DNA of 32,656 nt from a bacterium (GCA_028821235.1 JAPPGV010000076.1:1-32656); one strand, 5' to 3'. Counted from the first letter of the stretch, positions 1-8,473 are shown. Made by a program: numbers and translations. Notes: generated from the sequence alone by a model not told the origin.

Positions 1-93
1 GGGACACCGATGACCGCCAGAACACCCGGTTGTTCCGCAGACAGACCACTATCGCCGACGGCCGGGCATCGACATCTGTACATTTGGCAGACC

Positions 94-1017
94 ATGAGCA
101 CCGTCGTCGAGCGCCTGATCAATCTGCTGGCATATCTGGTCGACTCCCCGCGTCCCGTTACCGCCGACCAGATCCGGAACACGGTGGCCGGGTACGAGAA
201 CCTCTCCGACCAGGCCTTCCATCGCAAGTTCGAGCGCGACAAGGCCAGCCTCCGCGAGTTGGGGATCGAGCTCGAGCAGGAAGCCACCGACGCCTGGGAG
301 GTCGAGTGGGGTTACGTGGTCCCCGAGAGCAACTACCGGACCATCGAGCCGGGACTCACTGACGAGGAACGGACCGCTTTGGCCCTCGCGGTCCACATGG
401 TGCGTTCCGGCGGCTGGCCGTCGGGCGCCAACGGCCTGCTCAAGCTGGGAGGAGCGCGGCTGTCCGACACGGACACACCGGTGGGCGCCGACCTGGGCCT
501 GGGCAGCGAGCACTTGGGTCTGATCTTCCAGGCGGTGCTGGAGCGCCGCCTAATTCGATTCCTCTATCGGGGCCGGTCGCGCAGCCTGTGCGCCTATGGC
601 ATGCACCATCGGCGGGGCCACTGGTACTTCGCCGGTGTCGAGCCGGAAAAGGCCGGCGCCATTCGGACCTACCGGCTCGATCGGGCGCAGCGGCTCGAGC
701 TGGTGGGAGAACCGGACGCGTTCCCGCGGCCCGAGGGTTACAGCGCCCGGGACATCCTGTCCGCGCTGCCTTGGGAGCAACAGGCGCCGAAACGTGCCCT
801 GATCGAGTGCGATGCCGGCATTGCCTGGTGGGTCGAGAACCGGTTCCCCGATGCCAGGACCGTGGGGCAGAGCGATGCGGGTGGAACGATTCTGGACATC
901 CCCTACACGAGCGACTCGCTGCTCGACATGGTCATACACCTCGATGACGGGGCGGTGATCCTCGACCCGCCGGAGCTTCGCGCCGAGATGGTCCGGCGGC
1001 TGGTGGCCGGCCGGTGA
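94..1017 (+). CDS. pafB: WYL-domain transcriptional regulator PafB
   Basis: The 307-residue protein has an N-terminal winged-helix-like DNA-binding region (MSTVVERLINLL opening) and a central-to-C-terminal WYL domain. The WYL core is seen as GHWYFAG (W177-Y178-F179), preceded by an Arg-rich strand (LYRGRSR) and followed by RTYRLDRAQ. In mycobacteria PafB and PafC act together as the activator of the recA-independent DNA damage response; that role is inferred here from family and pairing. An in-frame ATG at 10 would add 28 residues of unlikely composition, so the ATG at 94 is preferred. The stop overlaps the pafC start in GTGA at 1014-1017, implying coupled translation. The pafA/proteasome genes expected upstream are outside the window. 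Confidence 0.88.
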   Translation: MSTVVERLINLLAYLVDSPRPVTADQIRNTVAGYENLSDQAFHRKFERDKASLRELGIELEQEATDAWEVEWGYVVPESNYRTIEPGLTDEERTALALAVHMVRSGGWPSGANGLLKLGGARLSDTDTPVGADLGLGSEHLGLIFQAVLERRLIRFLYRGRSRSLCAYGMHHRRGHWYFAGVEPEKAGAIRTYRLDRAQRLELVGEPDAFPRPEGYSARDILSALPWEQQAPKRALIECDAGIAWWVENRFPDARTVGQSDAGGTILDIPYTSDSLLDMVIHLDDGAVILDPPELRAEMVRRLVAGR

Positions 1018-1961
1018 CGGCCTCTCGGACCCGGCAGAGGTTGGCGCGGATCCTGGCCCTGGTTCCGTGGGCGCTGGCCAACCCGTATCCGACCGTCACC
1101 GAGGTCATGGAGCGGTTCGGATACGAGAGCCGTCCGCAACTCGCCGACGATCTCAACCTGCTCTTCTGTTGCGGGCTACCCGGCTACGGCCCCGGTGACC
1201 TGATGGTGGCGTACATGGACGGGGACGAGGTGGTTCTCGACATGGCCGATTACTTCTCCCGGCCCCTCCGGCTCACACCCCATGAGGCCTTGGGTCTGCT
1301 GAGCGCCGGGCTGGCGGTGGCCGGCACCTCCCAGGGAGACGAGGCGCTGGCGAGGGCGGTGGAGAAGCTGACCGGCGCCCTCTTCCCGGAGGCCGCCACG
1401 GTCATCGCGGCCGAGTTGCCTCCCGAACCCGCCCATCTCGGCACTTTGCGCCGGGCCGCCCGTGACGGAACCGTGCTGACCATCACCTACCTTTCGCTGA
1501 GCACCAACCGGACCACGGTTCGAGCCATCGAACCGCTGATGGTCCATGCCTCGATGGGAAGCTGGTACCTCCTGGCGCACTGCCGTCTGGCCGGTGACCG
1601 CCGCCTGTTCCGAGTGGACAGGATCCGGTCGGTGGAGGCGTCGGGGGACGTCTTCGAACCCCCCGCCCGCCCGCTTGCTCCCACGAACGTCGACTACACC
1701 CCGTCCGCTGACGCTATCTACGCCCGGCTTGCCCTGGGACCCGGCGCCAGGTGGGTGGCCGAGTACTACCCGGTCGAGGTCCTGGAGGACACGGGCGAGG
1801 AGATGGTCATCCGCTTCGCCATGTCCGACGCGCGGGTGGGAGCCCGCCTGCTGCTCCGGCTGGGCGACCAGGCCCGCTTGATCGAGGGCCGGGAAGTCCG
1901 GGAGGAGACCGAACGCCTGCGCGAGGCGATCCTGGCCCGATACGAGGTCTCCCTAGCCTGA
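1014..1961 (+). CDS. pafC: WYL-domain transcriptional regulator PafC
   Basis: The 315-residue protein is the paralogue and partner of the preceding PafB. An N-terminal helix-turn-helix region is followed by a WYL domain with a complete motif, SWYLLAHC (W184-Y185-L186), and the following RLFRVDRI strand. A C-terminal WCX-like extension runs to the end. The GTG start at 1014 overlaps the pafB stop by 4 bp. The WYL domain is thought to sense single-stranded nucleic acid, and PafBC controls many DNA-repair genes in mycobacteria; function here is by family and position. Only 43 bp separate it from the next gene, where a new -10 box is seen. Confidence 0.88.
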   Translation: MTASRTRQRLARILALVPWALANPYPTVTEVMERFGYESRPQLADDLNLLFCCGLPGYGPGDLMVAYMDGDEVVLDMADYFSRPLRLTPHEALGLLSAGLAVAGTSQGDEALARAVEKLTGALFPEAATVIAAELPPEPAHLGTLRRAARDGTVLTITYLSLSTNRTTVRAIEPLMVHASMGSWYLLAHCRLAGDRRLFRVDRIRSVEASGDVFEPPARPLAPTNVDYTPSADAIYARLALGPGARWVAEYYPVEVLEDTGEEMVIRFAMSDARVGARLLLRLGDQARLIEGREVREETERLREAILARYEVSLA

Positions 1962-1992
1962 GCCGCGGTGGGGCGGGCTAGGCGTGCGCCGG

Positions 1993-1998
1993 TACCAT
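1993..1998 (+). promoter_or_regulatory. -10 box for a probable leaderless tatB transcript
   Basis: TACCAT lies exactly 6 nt before the GTG at 2005, so initiation about 7 nt downstream would begin the mRNA at the start codon. No convincing -35 or Shine-Dalgarno sequence is visible. The same box and spacing occur before the ORF leading scpA. Confidence 0.45.
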
Positions 1999-2004
1999 GG
2001 GATC

Positions 2005-2583
2005 GTGTTCGACACGTTCAGCGGTCTCGAGATACTCACCATCGCCGTGGTGGCCCTGGTGGTCTTCGGACCGAACCGCCTGCCCGAGATAGCCCGCACC
2101 ATCGGCAGATACGTCCGCGAGCTCCGGGAGGCGGTGAGAGACCTTCGCGAAGGAATCGAGCGGGAGGTCGCTCCGATGCGCGAGCCGATCAAGGACCTCC
2201 GCCAAGAACTCACCGAGGGGGCCAGCGACGTGAAGCGCACCCTGGCCGAGACCGCCGATGCAGCCGCCTCGGTTGAACGGGACATACGGCGATCTGTGAA
2301 GGACGCCGGCCGAACCGCCCCGGACGAGGCCACTTCCGGCCCGGAGGTGCCGGAGGCGCGATGGGTGGCCCCTGAACCCCGGGTCGGCGTGTCGCCGAGC
2401 GAAGTGTGGGAGGGCTTGGACGATCCGATGCCCGAGAATGTGGTGGCGCCCGAGGCGTCCGGCCCTCCTCCGGAGAACAGGCAGGACGTGTCGGCCGAGA
2501 ACCCTCCGGCAGGGGAGGGCGACCAGGTCGCGGACACGCCGGCCGGCCATGACGGGGACGAGCCACCGGACAAGGGCGAATGA
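2005..2583 (+). CDS. tatB: Sec-independent translocase protein TatB (TatA/TatB family)
   Basis: The 192-residue protein has one N-terminal membrane helix (residues 6-21) with a conserved Glu at position 9, the hinge FGPNRLPE (21-28), and a long charged amphipathic helix. An acidic, Pro-rich cytoplasmic tail follows. TatA/TatB proteins form the twin-arginine translocase with TatC and export folded proteins. Glu9, the Gly-Pro hinge and the length favour TatB over TatA, although the mycobacterial gene at this locus is called tatA. GTG 2005 is chosen over GTG 1984 because the family begins just before the helix and because of the TACCAT box. It overlaps tatC by ATGA at 2580-2583. Confidence 0.87.
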   Translation: MFDTFSGLEILTIAVVALVVFGPNRLPEIARTIGRYVRELREAVRDLREGIEREVAPMREPIKDLRQELTEGASDVKRTLAETADAAASVERDIRRSVKDAGRTAPDEATSGPEVPEARWVAPEPRVGVSPSEVWEGLDDPMPENVVAPEASGPPPENRQDVSAENPPAGEGDQVADTPAGHDGDEPPDKGE

Positions 2584-3299
2584 CGGAAGGAGCCGATCCG
2601 TCCGGCCAGCCGTTGATGGGGCACCTGACGGAGCTCCGGTCACGCCTCGTCAAGACCTTCATAGCGGTCGGAGTCGCCACCGTGGTTGCCTTCTTCTTCC
2701 GCAACCAGATGCTCTATCTCCTGCAGAGCTCCTACAGCGAGGTAGCGGGCCGGGATCTGGTGGTGACCGGCCCCACCGACCAGTTCTCGATCGCCATGCG
2801 CATGGCGCTCTTCGGCGGGACGGTCCTGGCCAGCCCCGTGATCGCCTACCAGGCGTGGTGCTTCATCAACCCGGGCCTCACCCAGAGGGAACGCAAGTGG
2901 GCGTTCCCCGTGGTGGCGGCGCTGGTCACCCTGTTCTGCCTCGGGGTCGGATTCGCCTACTGGAGCCTTCCCCGGGCGGTCGCGTTCCTCGTGTCGATCT
3001 TCGAGGACCTGGAGAATCTCTGGACAGTCGAGCTCTACACCCGCTTCGTGATCCGCTTCCTGCTGCTGTTCGGCATCTCGTTCCAGTTCCCGGTGTTCCT
3101 GTACGGCGCCGCTGCGGCCGGCGTGGTGACCTCCGACAAGTTGGCTGCCGGTCGGCGCTGGGCGGTACTCATCATCGTGGTGGTGGGGGCCGCGGTCAGC
3201 CCCACCGGCGACCCGGTCACGCTCCTGCTGCTCTCGACCCCGCTCTACCTGTTCTACGAGGCCACCATCTGGTTGATCCGCCTGACCCTGAAGAAATGA
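2580..3299 (+). CDS. tatC: Twin-arginine translocase subunit TatC
   Basis: The 239-residue polytopic membrane protein is of normal family length. It shows the N-terminal TatC signature HLTELRSRL, six predicted membrane segments, and the conserved periplasmic/cytoplasmic loop containing FINPGLTQRERK. TatC binds the twin-arginine signal peptide and recruits TatA/TatB. The start overlaps tatB by 4 bp and the stop overlaps the helicase start by 4 bp (3296-3299), so the three genes are probably translated from one mRNA. Confidence 0.95.
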   Translation: MTEGADPSGQPLMGHLTELRSRLVKTFIAVGVATVVAFFFRNQMLYLLQSSYSEVAGRDLVVTGPTDQFSIAMRMALFGGTVLASPVIAYQAWCFINPGLTQRERKWAFPVVAALVTLFCLGVGFAYWSLPRAVAFLVSIFEDLENLWTVELYTRFVIRFLLLFGISFQFPVFLYGAAAAGVVTSDKLAAGRRWAVLIIVVVGAAVSPTGDPVTLLLLSTPLYLFYEATIWLIRLTLKK

Positions 3300-5332
3300 G
3301 GGTTCACACCTTCTTCGACTCCCTTCCCTTCACGGCGGATCCCTATCAGGTGCTGGCCGCCGAGATGGTGGAGATGGGTCGGTCGGTGGTGGTGACGGCC
3401 CCAACCGGCGCCGGTAAGACCCTGATCGCCGAAGCGGCCATCCATCTCAGCCTGGCCAACCGGCGCCGCGTGTTCTACACGACGCCCCTCAAGGCGCTGT
3501 CCAACCAGAAGTTCCGAGACTTCGGCGCCATCCATGGAAGCGACCAGGTCGGGCTCCTGACCGGCGACAACACCATCAACCGCGACGCACCCGTTGTGGT
3601 GATGACCACTGAGGTGCTGCGCAACATGATCTACTCCGGATCGGACCTGTCCATGGTCGACACGGTGGTCCTCGACGAGGTTCACTACCTCCAAGACCGG
3701 TTCCGCGGCGCGGTATGGGAGGAGGTGATCATCCACGCTCCGCCCCACATCCGGTTGGTTTGCCTGTCGGCGACGGTCTCCAACGCGGCCGAGTTCACCG
3801 ACTGGTTACGCACCCGGCGGGGACCCACCGAGTTGGTGGTCGAGGAGCACCGGCCGGTACGCCTCGAACGGTGGTGGTCGGTCTGGGATCGCTTCGAGCG
3901 GGAGGTCCATCTCCTGCCGCTCTACATGGAGACGTCCGGTGGGATGAAGCCCAACGCCGCCATTCCCCGCCTCCTGGCCCGGCGAGGTGGCCGCCGCCGC
4001 CGCTTCTCGACCCCCAGACGGACATCGGTGGTGGAGCATCTCGCCTTTCTCGACCTGCTCCCGGCCATCTACTTCCTGTTCTCGAGAGCCGGGTGTGACG
4101 ACGCTGCCGACCGGACGGTCGCCGCCGGTATCCGGCTCACCGATGACGCCGAACGGGACGAGATCCGGCGCCGGGCCGAGCAGGGAACCGCCCACCTCGA
4201 CTGGTCCGACCTGCGCACCCTGGGACACGACCGGTGGCTGGCGAGGCTCGAGCGGGGAGTGGCGGCCCACCATGCCGGCCTCGTGCCGGCCTTCAAGGAG
4301 GTGGTCGAGCAACTCTTCTGCGATGGGCTGATCAAGGTGGTGTTCGCCACCGAGACCCTGGCCCTGGGCATCAACATGCCCGCCCGGACCGTCGTACTCG
4401 ACCGCCTGTCGAGGTTCACCGGCGAGACTCACGAGCTGCTGCTCCCCGGGGAGTTCACCCAGTTGACCGGCCGGGCCGGACGCCGGGGCATCGACACGGT
4501 GGGCCACGGCGTGGTGCTGCACTCGCCCTTCGTGCCGTTCGAGCGGATGGCGTCGATCGCCCGGCTCGGCAGCCATCCCCTGCGGTCCAGCTTCCGCCCG
4601 ACCTACAACATGCTGGTCAACCTGGTGGCCAACTACTCCCGCCGCCAGGCCGAGCGGCTCCTCGCTGCATCGTTCGCGGAGTTCCAGGACCGGCGGCTGA
4701 AAGGCCGGCCACGCGGGAACGGGCCCGGCCGCAGGTCGCCTCGCCGGAGCACCCTCCTGGAGAGGTTCGACCGGTCCCGGCGGCTCCTGGAGCAACGAGG
4801 GCACATCCGGGACTGGACGCTCGAACCCGGAGGGGAGACGCTCCGCGTGGTCTACAACGACTCGGGCCTTCTCCTCGTGGAGGCGATACGCAGCGGGATT
4901 CTCGACGAGCTGCGCGCGCCGGAACTGGCGGCCCTGCTATCGGCCTTCGTCTACGAGCCGCGACGCGACGCCGAGGAGCCGGAAGGATTGCCCACGGAGC
5001 CACTCGAGGATGCTTGGAGCCGGTTGGTGGAGCTGGCGGAGGACCTCGCCGCTGCCGAGGAACGCCTTCGCCTGCCGGTGACCCGCTTCCCCCATCCCGG
5101 GTTCGCGTGGCTCGCCTACGCCTGGGCGCTCCGGATCGACCTCGAGGAGCTCCTCGACGAGGGCTCGCTGGCCGCCGGGGACTTCGTCCGTACCACCCGG
5201 TCTGTTCTGGACCTCCTGCGCCAGGTGGGCGACGCGGCGCGTGTTCTGGGTAAGGGCGAACTCGAGCGGGCGGCAGGCCGGGCCCGCTCCGGTATCGATC
5301 GGGGAATCGTCACCGCCGGCGGCGTGATATGA
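3296..5332 (+). CDS. helY: Ski2/Mtr4-type superfamily 2 RNA helicase (HelY-like)
   Basis: The 678-residue ATP-dependent helicase shows motif I APTGAGKT (about 35-42), motif Ia TTPLKALSNQK, motif II DEVH (127-130), motif III SAT (158-160), HHAGLVP, FATETLALGINMPA, and motif VI QLTGRAGRRG from Gln389. The C-terminal part resembles a DSHCT-type helical domain. Family members unwind RNA for processing and decay. It follows tatC with a 4-bp overlap, as helY follows tatC in mycobacteria. It is much shorter than mycobacterial HelY (about 900 residues), lacking much of the C-terminal half. The same frame is open upstream to 2438, but that stretch is only a shadow of tatB/tatC. Confidence 0.87.
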   Translation: MRVHTFFDSLPFTADPYQVLAAEMVEMGRSVVVTAPTGAGKTLIAEAAIHLSLANRRRVFYTTPLKALSNQKFRDFGAIHGSDQVGLLTGDNTINRDAPVVVMTTEVLRNMIYSGSDLSMVDTVVLDEVHYLQDRFRGAVWEEVIIHAPPHIRLVCLSATVSNAAEFTDWLRTRRGPTELVVEEHRPVRLERWWSVWDRFEREVHLLPLYMETSGGMKPNAAIPRLLARRGGRRRRFSTPRRTSVVEHLAFLDLLPAIYFLFSRAGCDDAADRTVAAGIRLTDDAERDEIRRRAEQGTAHLDWSDLRTLGHDRWLARLERGVAAHHAGLVPAFKEVVEQLFCDGLIKVVFATETLALGINMPARTVVLDRLSRFTGETHELLLPGEFTQLTGRAGRRGIDTVGHGVVLHSPFVPFERMASIARLGSHPLRSSFRPTYNMLVNLVANYSRRQAERLLAASFAEFQDRRLKGRPRGNGPGRRSPRRSTLLERFDRSRRLLEQRGHIRDWTLEPGGETLRVVYNDSGLLLVEAIRSGILDELRAPELAALLSAFVYEPRRDAEEPEGLPTEPLEDAWSRLVELAEDLAAAEERLRLPVTRFPHPGFAWLAYAWALRIDLEELLDEGSLAAGDFVRTTRSVLDLLRQVGDAARVLGKGELERAAGRARSGIDRGIVTAGGVI

Positions 5333-6213
5333 CCCCATGGCTGGTGCTGGTGAACCCGCACGCCGGCCGCGGCCGCTCGGCCGAGGCCGACGCCCTGGCT
5401 GCCCTCAGGTCCCATTCGGTGCCCGCCGAAGTCCTGGAGGTGGATGGGCTGACCGCGCTCAGGGGCGCCGTCAGGGCCGCCGCCGCCGCCGACCGGCGGC
5501 GCCTGGTGGCGGTGGGTGGTGATGGGACGGTCAATGCAGTGCTCAACGAGATCATGGCTCACGGATGGAAGGCGGCGCCCTTACTGGGCATACTCCCGAC
5601 CGGTACGGGCTGCGACCTGCTCCGCACCTTCGGGATCGGGCCCGGTCTCGACTCGGCCGCCGCCCGGCTGGTCGAGGGGACGCCGTATCCGGTGGACGTC
5701 GGTCTGGCGATAGGCGAGTGGGGCCGGAGGTACTTCCTCAACGTGGCCAGCGCCGGCGCCACGGCCCATGCCGCCAAGACCGCCCAACGCATACCGGGAC
5801 GGTTGGGCTCGTTTCGCTACGTCGCGGCGGTTGCCGCATCCCTGCCCTCCTGGCGCAGGATCGACGCTCGCGTCGAGGCCGGCAGGCGGGAGTTCTCCGG
5901 CCCGGCCCTGACCGTGGTGGTGGCCAACGCCCAGTTCTTCGGTGGTGGCTTCAACATCGCCCCCCGAGCCTCCATGGTCGACGGGCTGCTCGACGTCCAG
6001 GTCATCACCAGCCGGAGGAGGGAGGTGGCTGCCCTGATGCGGAAGGCCAGAGGCGGAGATCACCTCGCCGACCCGGGTGTCCGGCGGTTCGTGACCCCCG
6101 AGGCGCGGATAGAGACCGACCCACCCTGGCCGGTGGAAGTGGACGGGGAACCCATCGGCCGGACGCCGCTCCTGGTCCGGCTTGAGGCCGGTGGCCTCCG
6201 ATTGATGATCTGA
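5329..6213 (+). CDS. Diacylglycerol kinase/YegS-type lipid kinase
   Basis: The 294-residue protein has a diacylglycerol kinase catalytic domain. It shows NPHAGRGRS near the N-terminus, the nucleotide-binding loop GGDGT (63-67) followed by VNAVLNEI, and PTGTG (90-94) followed by CDLLRTFG. A C-terminal beta-sandwich contains GGGFNIAPRA. Such kinases phosphorylate diacylglycerol or related lipids for phospholipid recycling; the exact lipid cannot be read from sequence. The start overlaps the helicase stop in ATGA (5329-5332), and the gene appears to close the paf-tat-helY transcription unit. Confidence 0.88.
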   Translation: MTPWLVLVNPHAGRGRSAEADALAALRSHSVPAEVLEVDGLTALRGAVRAAAAADRRRLVAVGGDGTVNAVLNEIMAHGWKAAPLLGILPTGTGCDLLRTFGIGPGLDSAAARLVEGTPYPVDVGLAIGEWGRRYFLNVASAGATAHAAKTAQRIPGRLGSFRYVAAVAASLPSWRRIDARVEAGRREFSGPALTVVVANAQFFGGGFNIAPRASMVDGLLDVQVITSRRREVAALMRKARGGDHLADPGVRRFVTPEARIETDPPWPVEVDGEPIGRTPLLVRLEAGGLRLMI

Positions 6214-6225
6214 AACCACCGTCCG

Positions 6226-6254
6226 TTCGCAGACCGGGACGGGATGCGTATACT
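6226..6254 (+). promoter_or_regulatory. Candidate sigma70-type promoter for the DUF4193 gene
   Basis: A near-consensus -10 TATACT (6249-6254) is preceded by TTCGCA (6226-6231) at a 17-bp spacing. It lies in the gap after the lipid kinase gene. If used, transcription would start near 6261, which excludes the ATG at 6244 as the translation start. Confidence 0.45.
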
Positions 6255-6285
6255 CTCGCCGCGATCAGACAGCGGGAATCGAGGA

Positions 6286-6633
6286 TTGGATGACGCCATC
6301 CGAGATCCGTTCGAAGGGGAAGGCGGCGACGACCTGGCTAACGAGAACCGCGGCCACCATGCCGGCCACGAGGACAACGATGACGAGAACGGCAACGGCG
6401 TTGTCGAACTCGACGCCCTCGAGGCCGAGGAGTTGGAGACTGTCGAGGCTACCGAGTCGGCCACCATGCTCGTCGACGAGACCAGCGAGATACGGGAAAT
6501 CCGCCGCTCCGAGATGAACCTCGACATCGAGGCGGAGCAGATGCGGGGCGACGAGTTCGTCTGCCGCTCGTGCTTCCTGCGCCTCAAGAAGGTGCAGCTG
6601 GCTGCTGACGCCCTCTGTCGCGACTGCGCCTGA
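6286..6633 (+). CDS. DUF4193 family protein with C-terminal zinc ribbon
   Basis: The small, very acidic protein has an Asp/Glu/Asn-rich N-terminal half. Its C-terminal four-cysteine knuckle reads CRSC...CRDC, ending in Ala, as in actinobacterial DUF4193 proteins such as M. tuberculosis Rv2699c. The function of the family is not established; a zinc-binding role is inferred. Two starts are possible: ATG 6244 (129 residues) or TTG 6286 (115 residues). TTG 6286 is preferred because a TATACT box covers the first ATG and a GCGGGA element lies 8 nt before the TTG. The choice is uncertain. An ATG at 6290 is out of frame. Confidence 0.75.
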   Translation: MDDAIRDPFEGEGGDDLANENRGHHAGHEDNDDENGNGVVELDALEAEELETVEATESATMLVDETSEIREIRRSEMNLDIEAEQMRGDEFVCRSCFLRLKKVQLAADALCRDCA

Positions 6634-6668
6634 TAGAGCAGGCCGGCAACGGAGCCTTCCGGTCTGGC

Positions 6669-6674
6669 TACCGT
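6669..6674 (+). promoter_or_regulatory. -10 box for a probable leaderless GNAT transcript
   Basis: TACCGT lies 7 nt before the ATG at 6682, the spacing expected if the first transcribed base is the A of the start codon. There is no Shine-Dalgarno sequence before this ATG. Confidence 0.4.
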
Positions 6675-6681
6675 CTGTGGC

Positions 6682-7212
6682 ATGGATATCTCGGTCACCG
6701 CCCGGCGCGCCGATGCCCCGGACGTGGTCTTCCTGGTCGACCTCTATCGCAAGCTGGAGGCGGAGATGAGCGCCATACACCCGATGTGGCCCAGAGCCGA
6801 CGGCTTGGACGAGCCCGTCGATGAGGCGTTTCTAGCCTGCCTTGGCGACTCGGGCACCCGTATCTACCTCGGTGAGATAGACGGATACCCGCTCGGCTTC
6901 ATCCTGGGCCGGTCCCGGGAGCTGCTCGTCCACGAGGCGGGGGTGCGGGTGGCCGCCATACGCATGGTCTTCGTGGAGCAGGATGCCCGCGGGGTCGGGG
7001 TGGGGGAGGTGATGCGCGACACTCTCATGGAGGAGTTCCGCAGCACCGGCCACCAACTCTTCGACTCCCATGTCCTACCCGGCCACCGCCTCGCCAAGAA
7101 CTTCTTCGAAGCGGGGGGCTTCGCAGCCCGGTCGATCATCATGCATCACAGCGACCTGGGTGACGGCGGGCGCCGCATCCGGGCCCAGTTCCTGCCCCCG
7201 GCCGAGTCGTGA
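6682..7212 (+). CDS. GNAT family N-acetyltransferase
   Basis: The 176-residue single-domain acetyltransferase has the GNAT core strand AIRMVFVEQDARG followed by the acetyl-CoA pyrophosphate loop (ARGVGVGEVM, matching R/Q-x-x-G-x-G) and the C-terminal NFFEAGGF strand-helix typical of the fold. The acceptor substrate cannot be inferred. The gene overlaps the following NUDIX gene in GTGA (7209-7212), so the two are probably coexpressed. Confidence 0.87.
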   Translation: MDISVTARRADAPDVVFLVDLYRKLEAEMSAIHPMWPRADGLDEPVDEAFLACLGDSGTRIYLGEIDGYPLGFILGRSRELLVHEAGVRVAAIRMVFVEQDARGVGVGEVMRDTLMEEFRSTGHQLFDSHVLPGHRLAKNFFEAGGFAARSIIMHHSDLGDGGRRIRAQFLPPAES

Positions 7213-7616
7213 CCGACCGGCCATCACCGCTCGTCGGTGTGGGTGTGGTGGTGATCGAGCAGGGCCGGATGCTGCTCGTGGAGCGGGGCAGGGGCATCCT
7301 GGCCGGCTCGTGGGCCATACCCGGGGGCAAGGTCCGCTACGGCGAGCGCCTCACCGACGCCGCGGTCCGCGAGGTGATGGAGGAGACCGGCCTCGAGGTG
7401 GCGCTGGGCGAGGTGGTCTGGACCGGAGAGTCCCTCGGCGCCTCGGAACCTCCCGAGCACCACGTCGTCCTGGTGGACTTCACCGCCAAGGTGACCGGCG
7501 GGGAACTCCGGGCCGGAGACGACGCCGCCGACGTCGCCTTCGTGCCGCTGGAGGACCTGAGGTCGTGGCCGCTCACCCCGACCATGTACGACCTGCTGGC
7601 CCGGCTGGGCCTCTGA
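7209..7616 (+). CDS. NUDIX hydrolase
   Basis: The 135-residue protein is essentially one NUDIX domain. The NUDIX box starts at GGKVRYGERL and continues through REVMEETGLEV, containing the metal-binding Glu residues in the Gx5Ex7REUxEExGU pattern. These enzymes hydrolyse nucleoside diphosphates linked to another moiety (oxidised dNTPs, ADP-ribose and others); the substrate is not readable here. GTG 7209 overlaps the GNAT stop. The stop lies only 3 bp from the end of the convergent rhomboid gene. Confidence 0.9.
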   Translation: MTDRPSPLVGVGVVVIEQGRMLLVERGRGILAGSWAIPGGKVRYGERLTDAAVREVMEETGLEVALGEVVWTGESLGASEPPEHHVVLVDFTAKVTGGELRAGDDAADVAFVPLEDLRSWPLTPTMYDLLARLGL

Positions 7617-7619
7617 TCC

Positions 7620-8357
7620 TCAGGCGAAGCCGGCCGCATCTCTCCTCTCGGCCAGGCGGGCGGTCAGCCCCCGCCGGAACAACAGCGTCACCACCATCCC
7701 GAAGAGGAATCCCGCCACGTGGGCTTCCCACGCGATTGCCGATGTACCCCCGGCCAGGAGGAACTGGGCCCCCAGCCAGAGCAGCAGGAACAGGGCGGCC
7801 GGCATGCGGAAGGGGATGAAGATCGGCGGGATGATGCTCAGTACCCGTGCCCCGGGGAACAACACGAAGTAGGCCCCCATCACCCCGGCGATAGCGCCGG
7901 AGGCACCGACCAGGGGGGCCGTGGAGTCCGGATTCAGCACCACGAAGCCGAAGGTGGCCACGACGCCCGATAGCAGGTAGAGCAGCAGGTAGCCGCCCCG
8001 ACCGTAGGCGTCCTCGACGTTGTTGCCGAACAGCCAGAGGCTCCAGACGTTGCCGATCAGATGGGCCAGACCGCCGTGCAGGAAGATGGATACCAGCACG
8101 CTGAGCGGCACGGACTTCTCCGGGAAGACCGGATTGCCATCTCCGGCGACGCACAGCTCGGATCGGATCTCCTCCAGAGAGACGGCCTCGTTGGTGCTGA
8201 TCTCGCACCCGATGGCCGCCTGCTCTACCAGGAACTCGTACTCGTCGACCGGGTCCGCCGGTTGGATCAGGAAATAGACCGCCACCACGGATGCGATCAA
8301 CAACAGGGAGACCACGGGTCGCCTGAGACCGGGGTTCAGATCGCGGATCGGGATCAT
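7620..8357 (-). CDS. Rhomboid family intramembrane serine protease
   Basis: The 245-residue membrane protein has an N-terminal membrane helix (residues 14-31), an extracytoplasmic loop with two Cys, and a rhomboid core. The core shows HGGLAHLIGN (94-103), the catalytic-serine motif GASG (Ser153) and the catalytic His213 in AHVAGF. Rhomboids cleave transmembrane substrates within the membrane; the target is unknown. The frame is open upstream to 8534, but the ATG at 8357 is chosen because the extension is not membrane-like. It is the only protein gene on the minus strand that I accept, and it converges on the NUDIX gene. Confidence 0.9.
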   Translation of the reverse strand: MIPIRDLNPGLRRPVVSLLLIASVVAVYFLIQPADPVDEYEFLVEQAAIGCEISTNEAVSLEEIRSELCVAGDGNPVFPEKSVPLSVLVSIFLHGGLAHLIGNVWSLWLFGNNVEDAYGRGGYLLLYLLSGVVATFGFVVLNPDSTAPLVGASGAIAGVMGAYFVLFPGARVLSIIPPIFIPFRMPAALFLLLWLGAQFLLAGGTSAIAWEAHVAGFLFGMVVTLLFRRGLTARLAERRDAAGFA

Positions 8358-8401
8358 CCGGTCGGCTTCCGATTGGGTGTGCCTGACTGCATGCGCAGCC
8401 C

Positions 8402-8407
8402 ACACTA
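8402..8407 (-). promoter_or_regulatory. Candidate -10 box for the rhomboid gene
   Basis: On the minus strand the sequence reads TAGTGT, which would give a leader of about 40 nt before the ATG at 8357. No good -35 is seen. It lies in the 129-bp divergent gap (8358-8486). Confidence 0.25.
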
Positions 8408-8473
8408 GGAGGGTGAGGTCTGGTACGCAGGCCGGCCACCGGCTACCGGGGTAGCAATCCCGGCGTGACGCGC

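Noticed and set aside
1-93. Possible end of an upstream gene (frame closing with TGA at 11-13)
   Set aside because: Only three codons are visible; nothing can be assigned.
2438-3295. Upstream open frame fused in phase to the helicase
   Set aside because: It lies over tatB and tatC in another frame and shows low-complexity Arg/Pro composition; the helicase starts at 3296 with the ATGA overlap.
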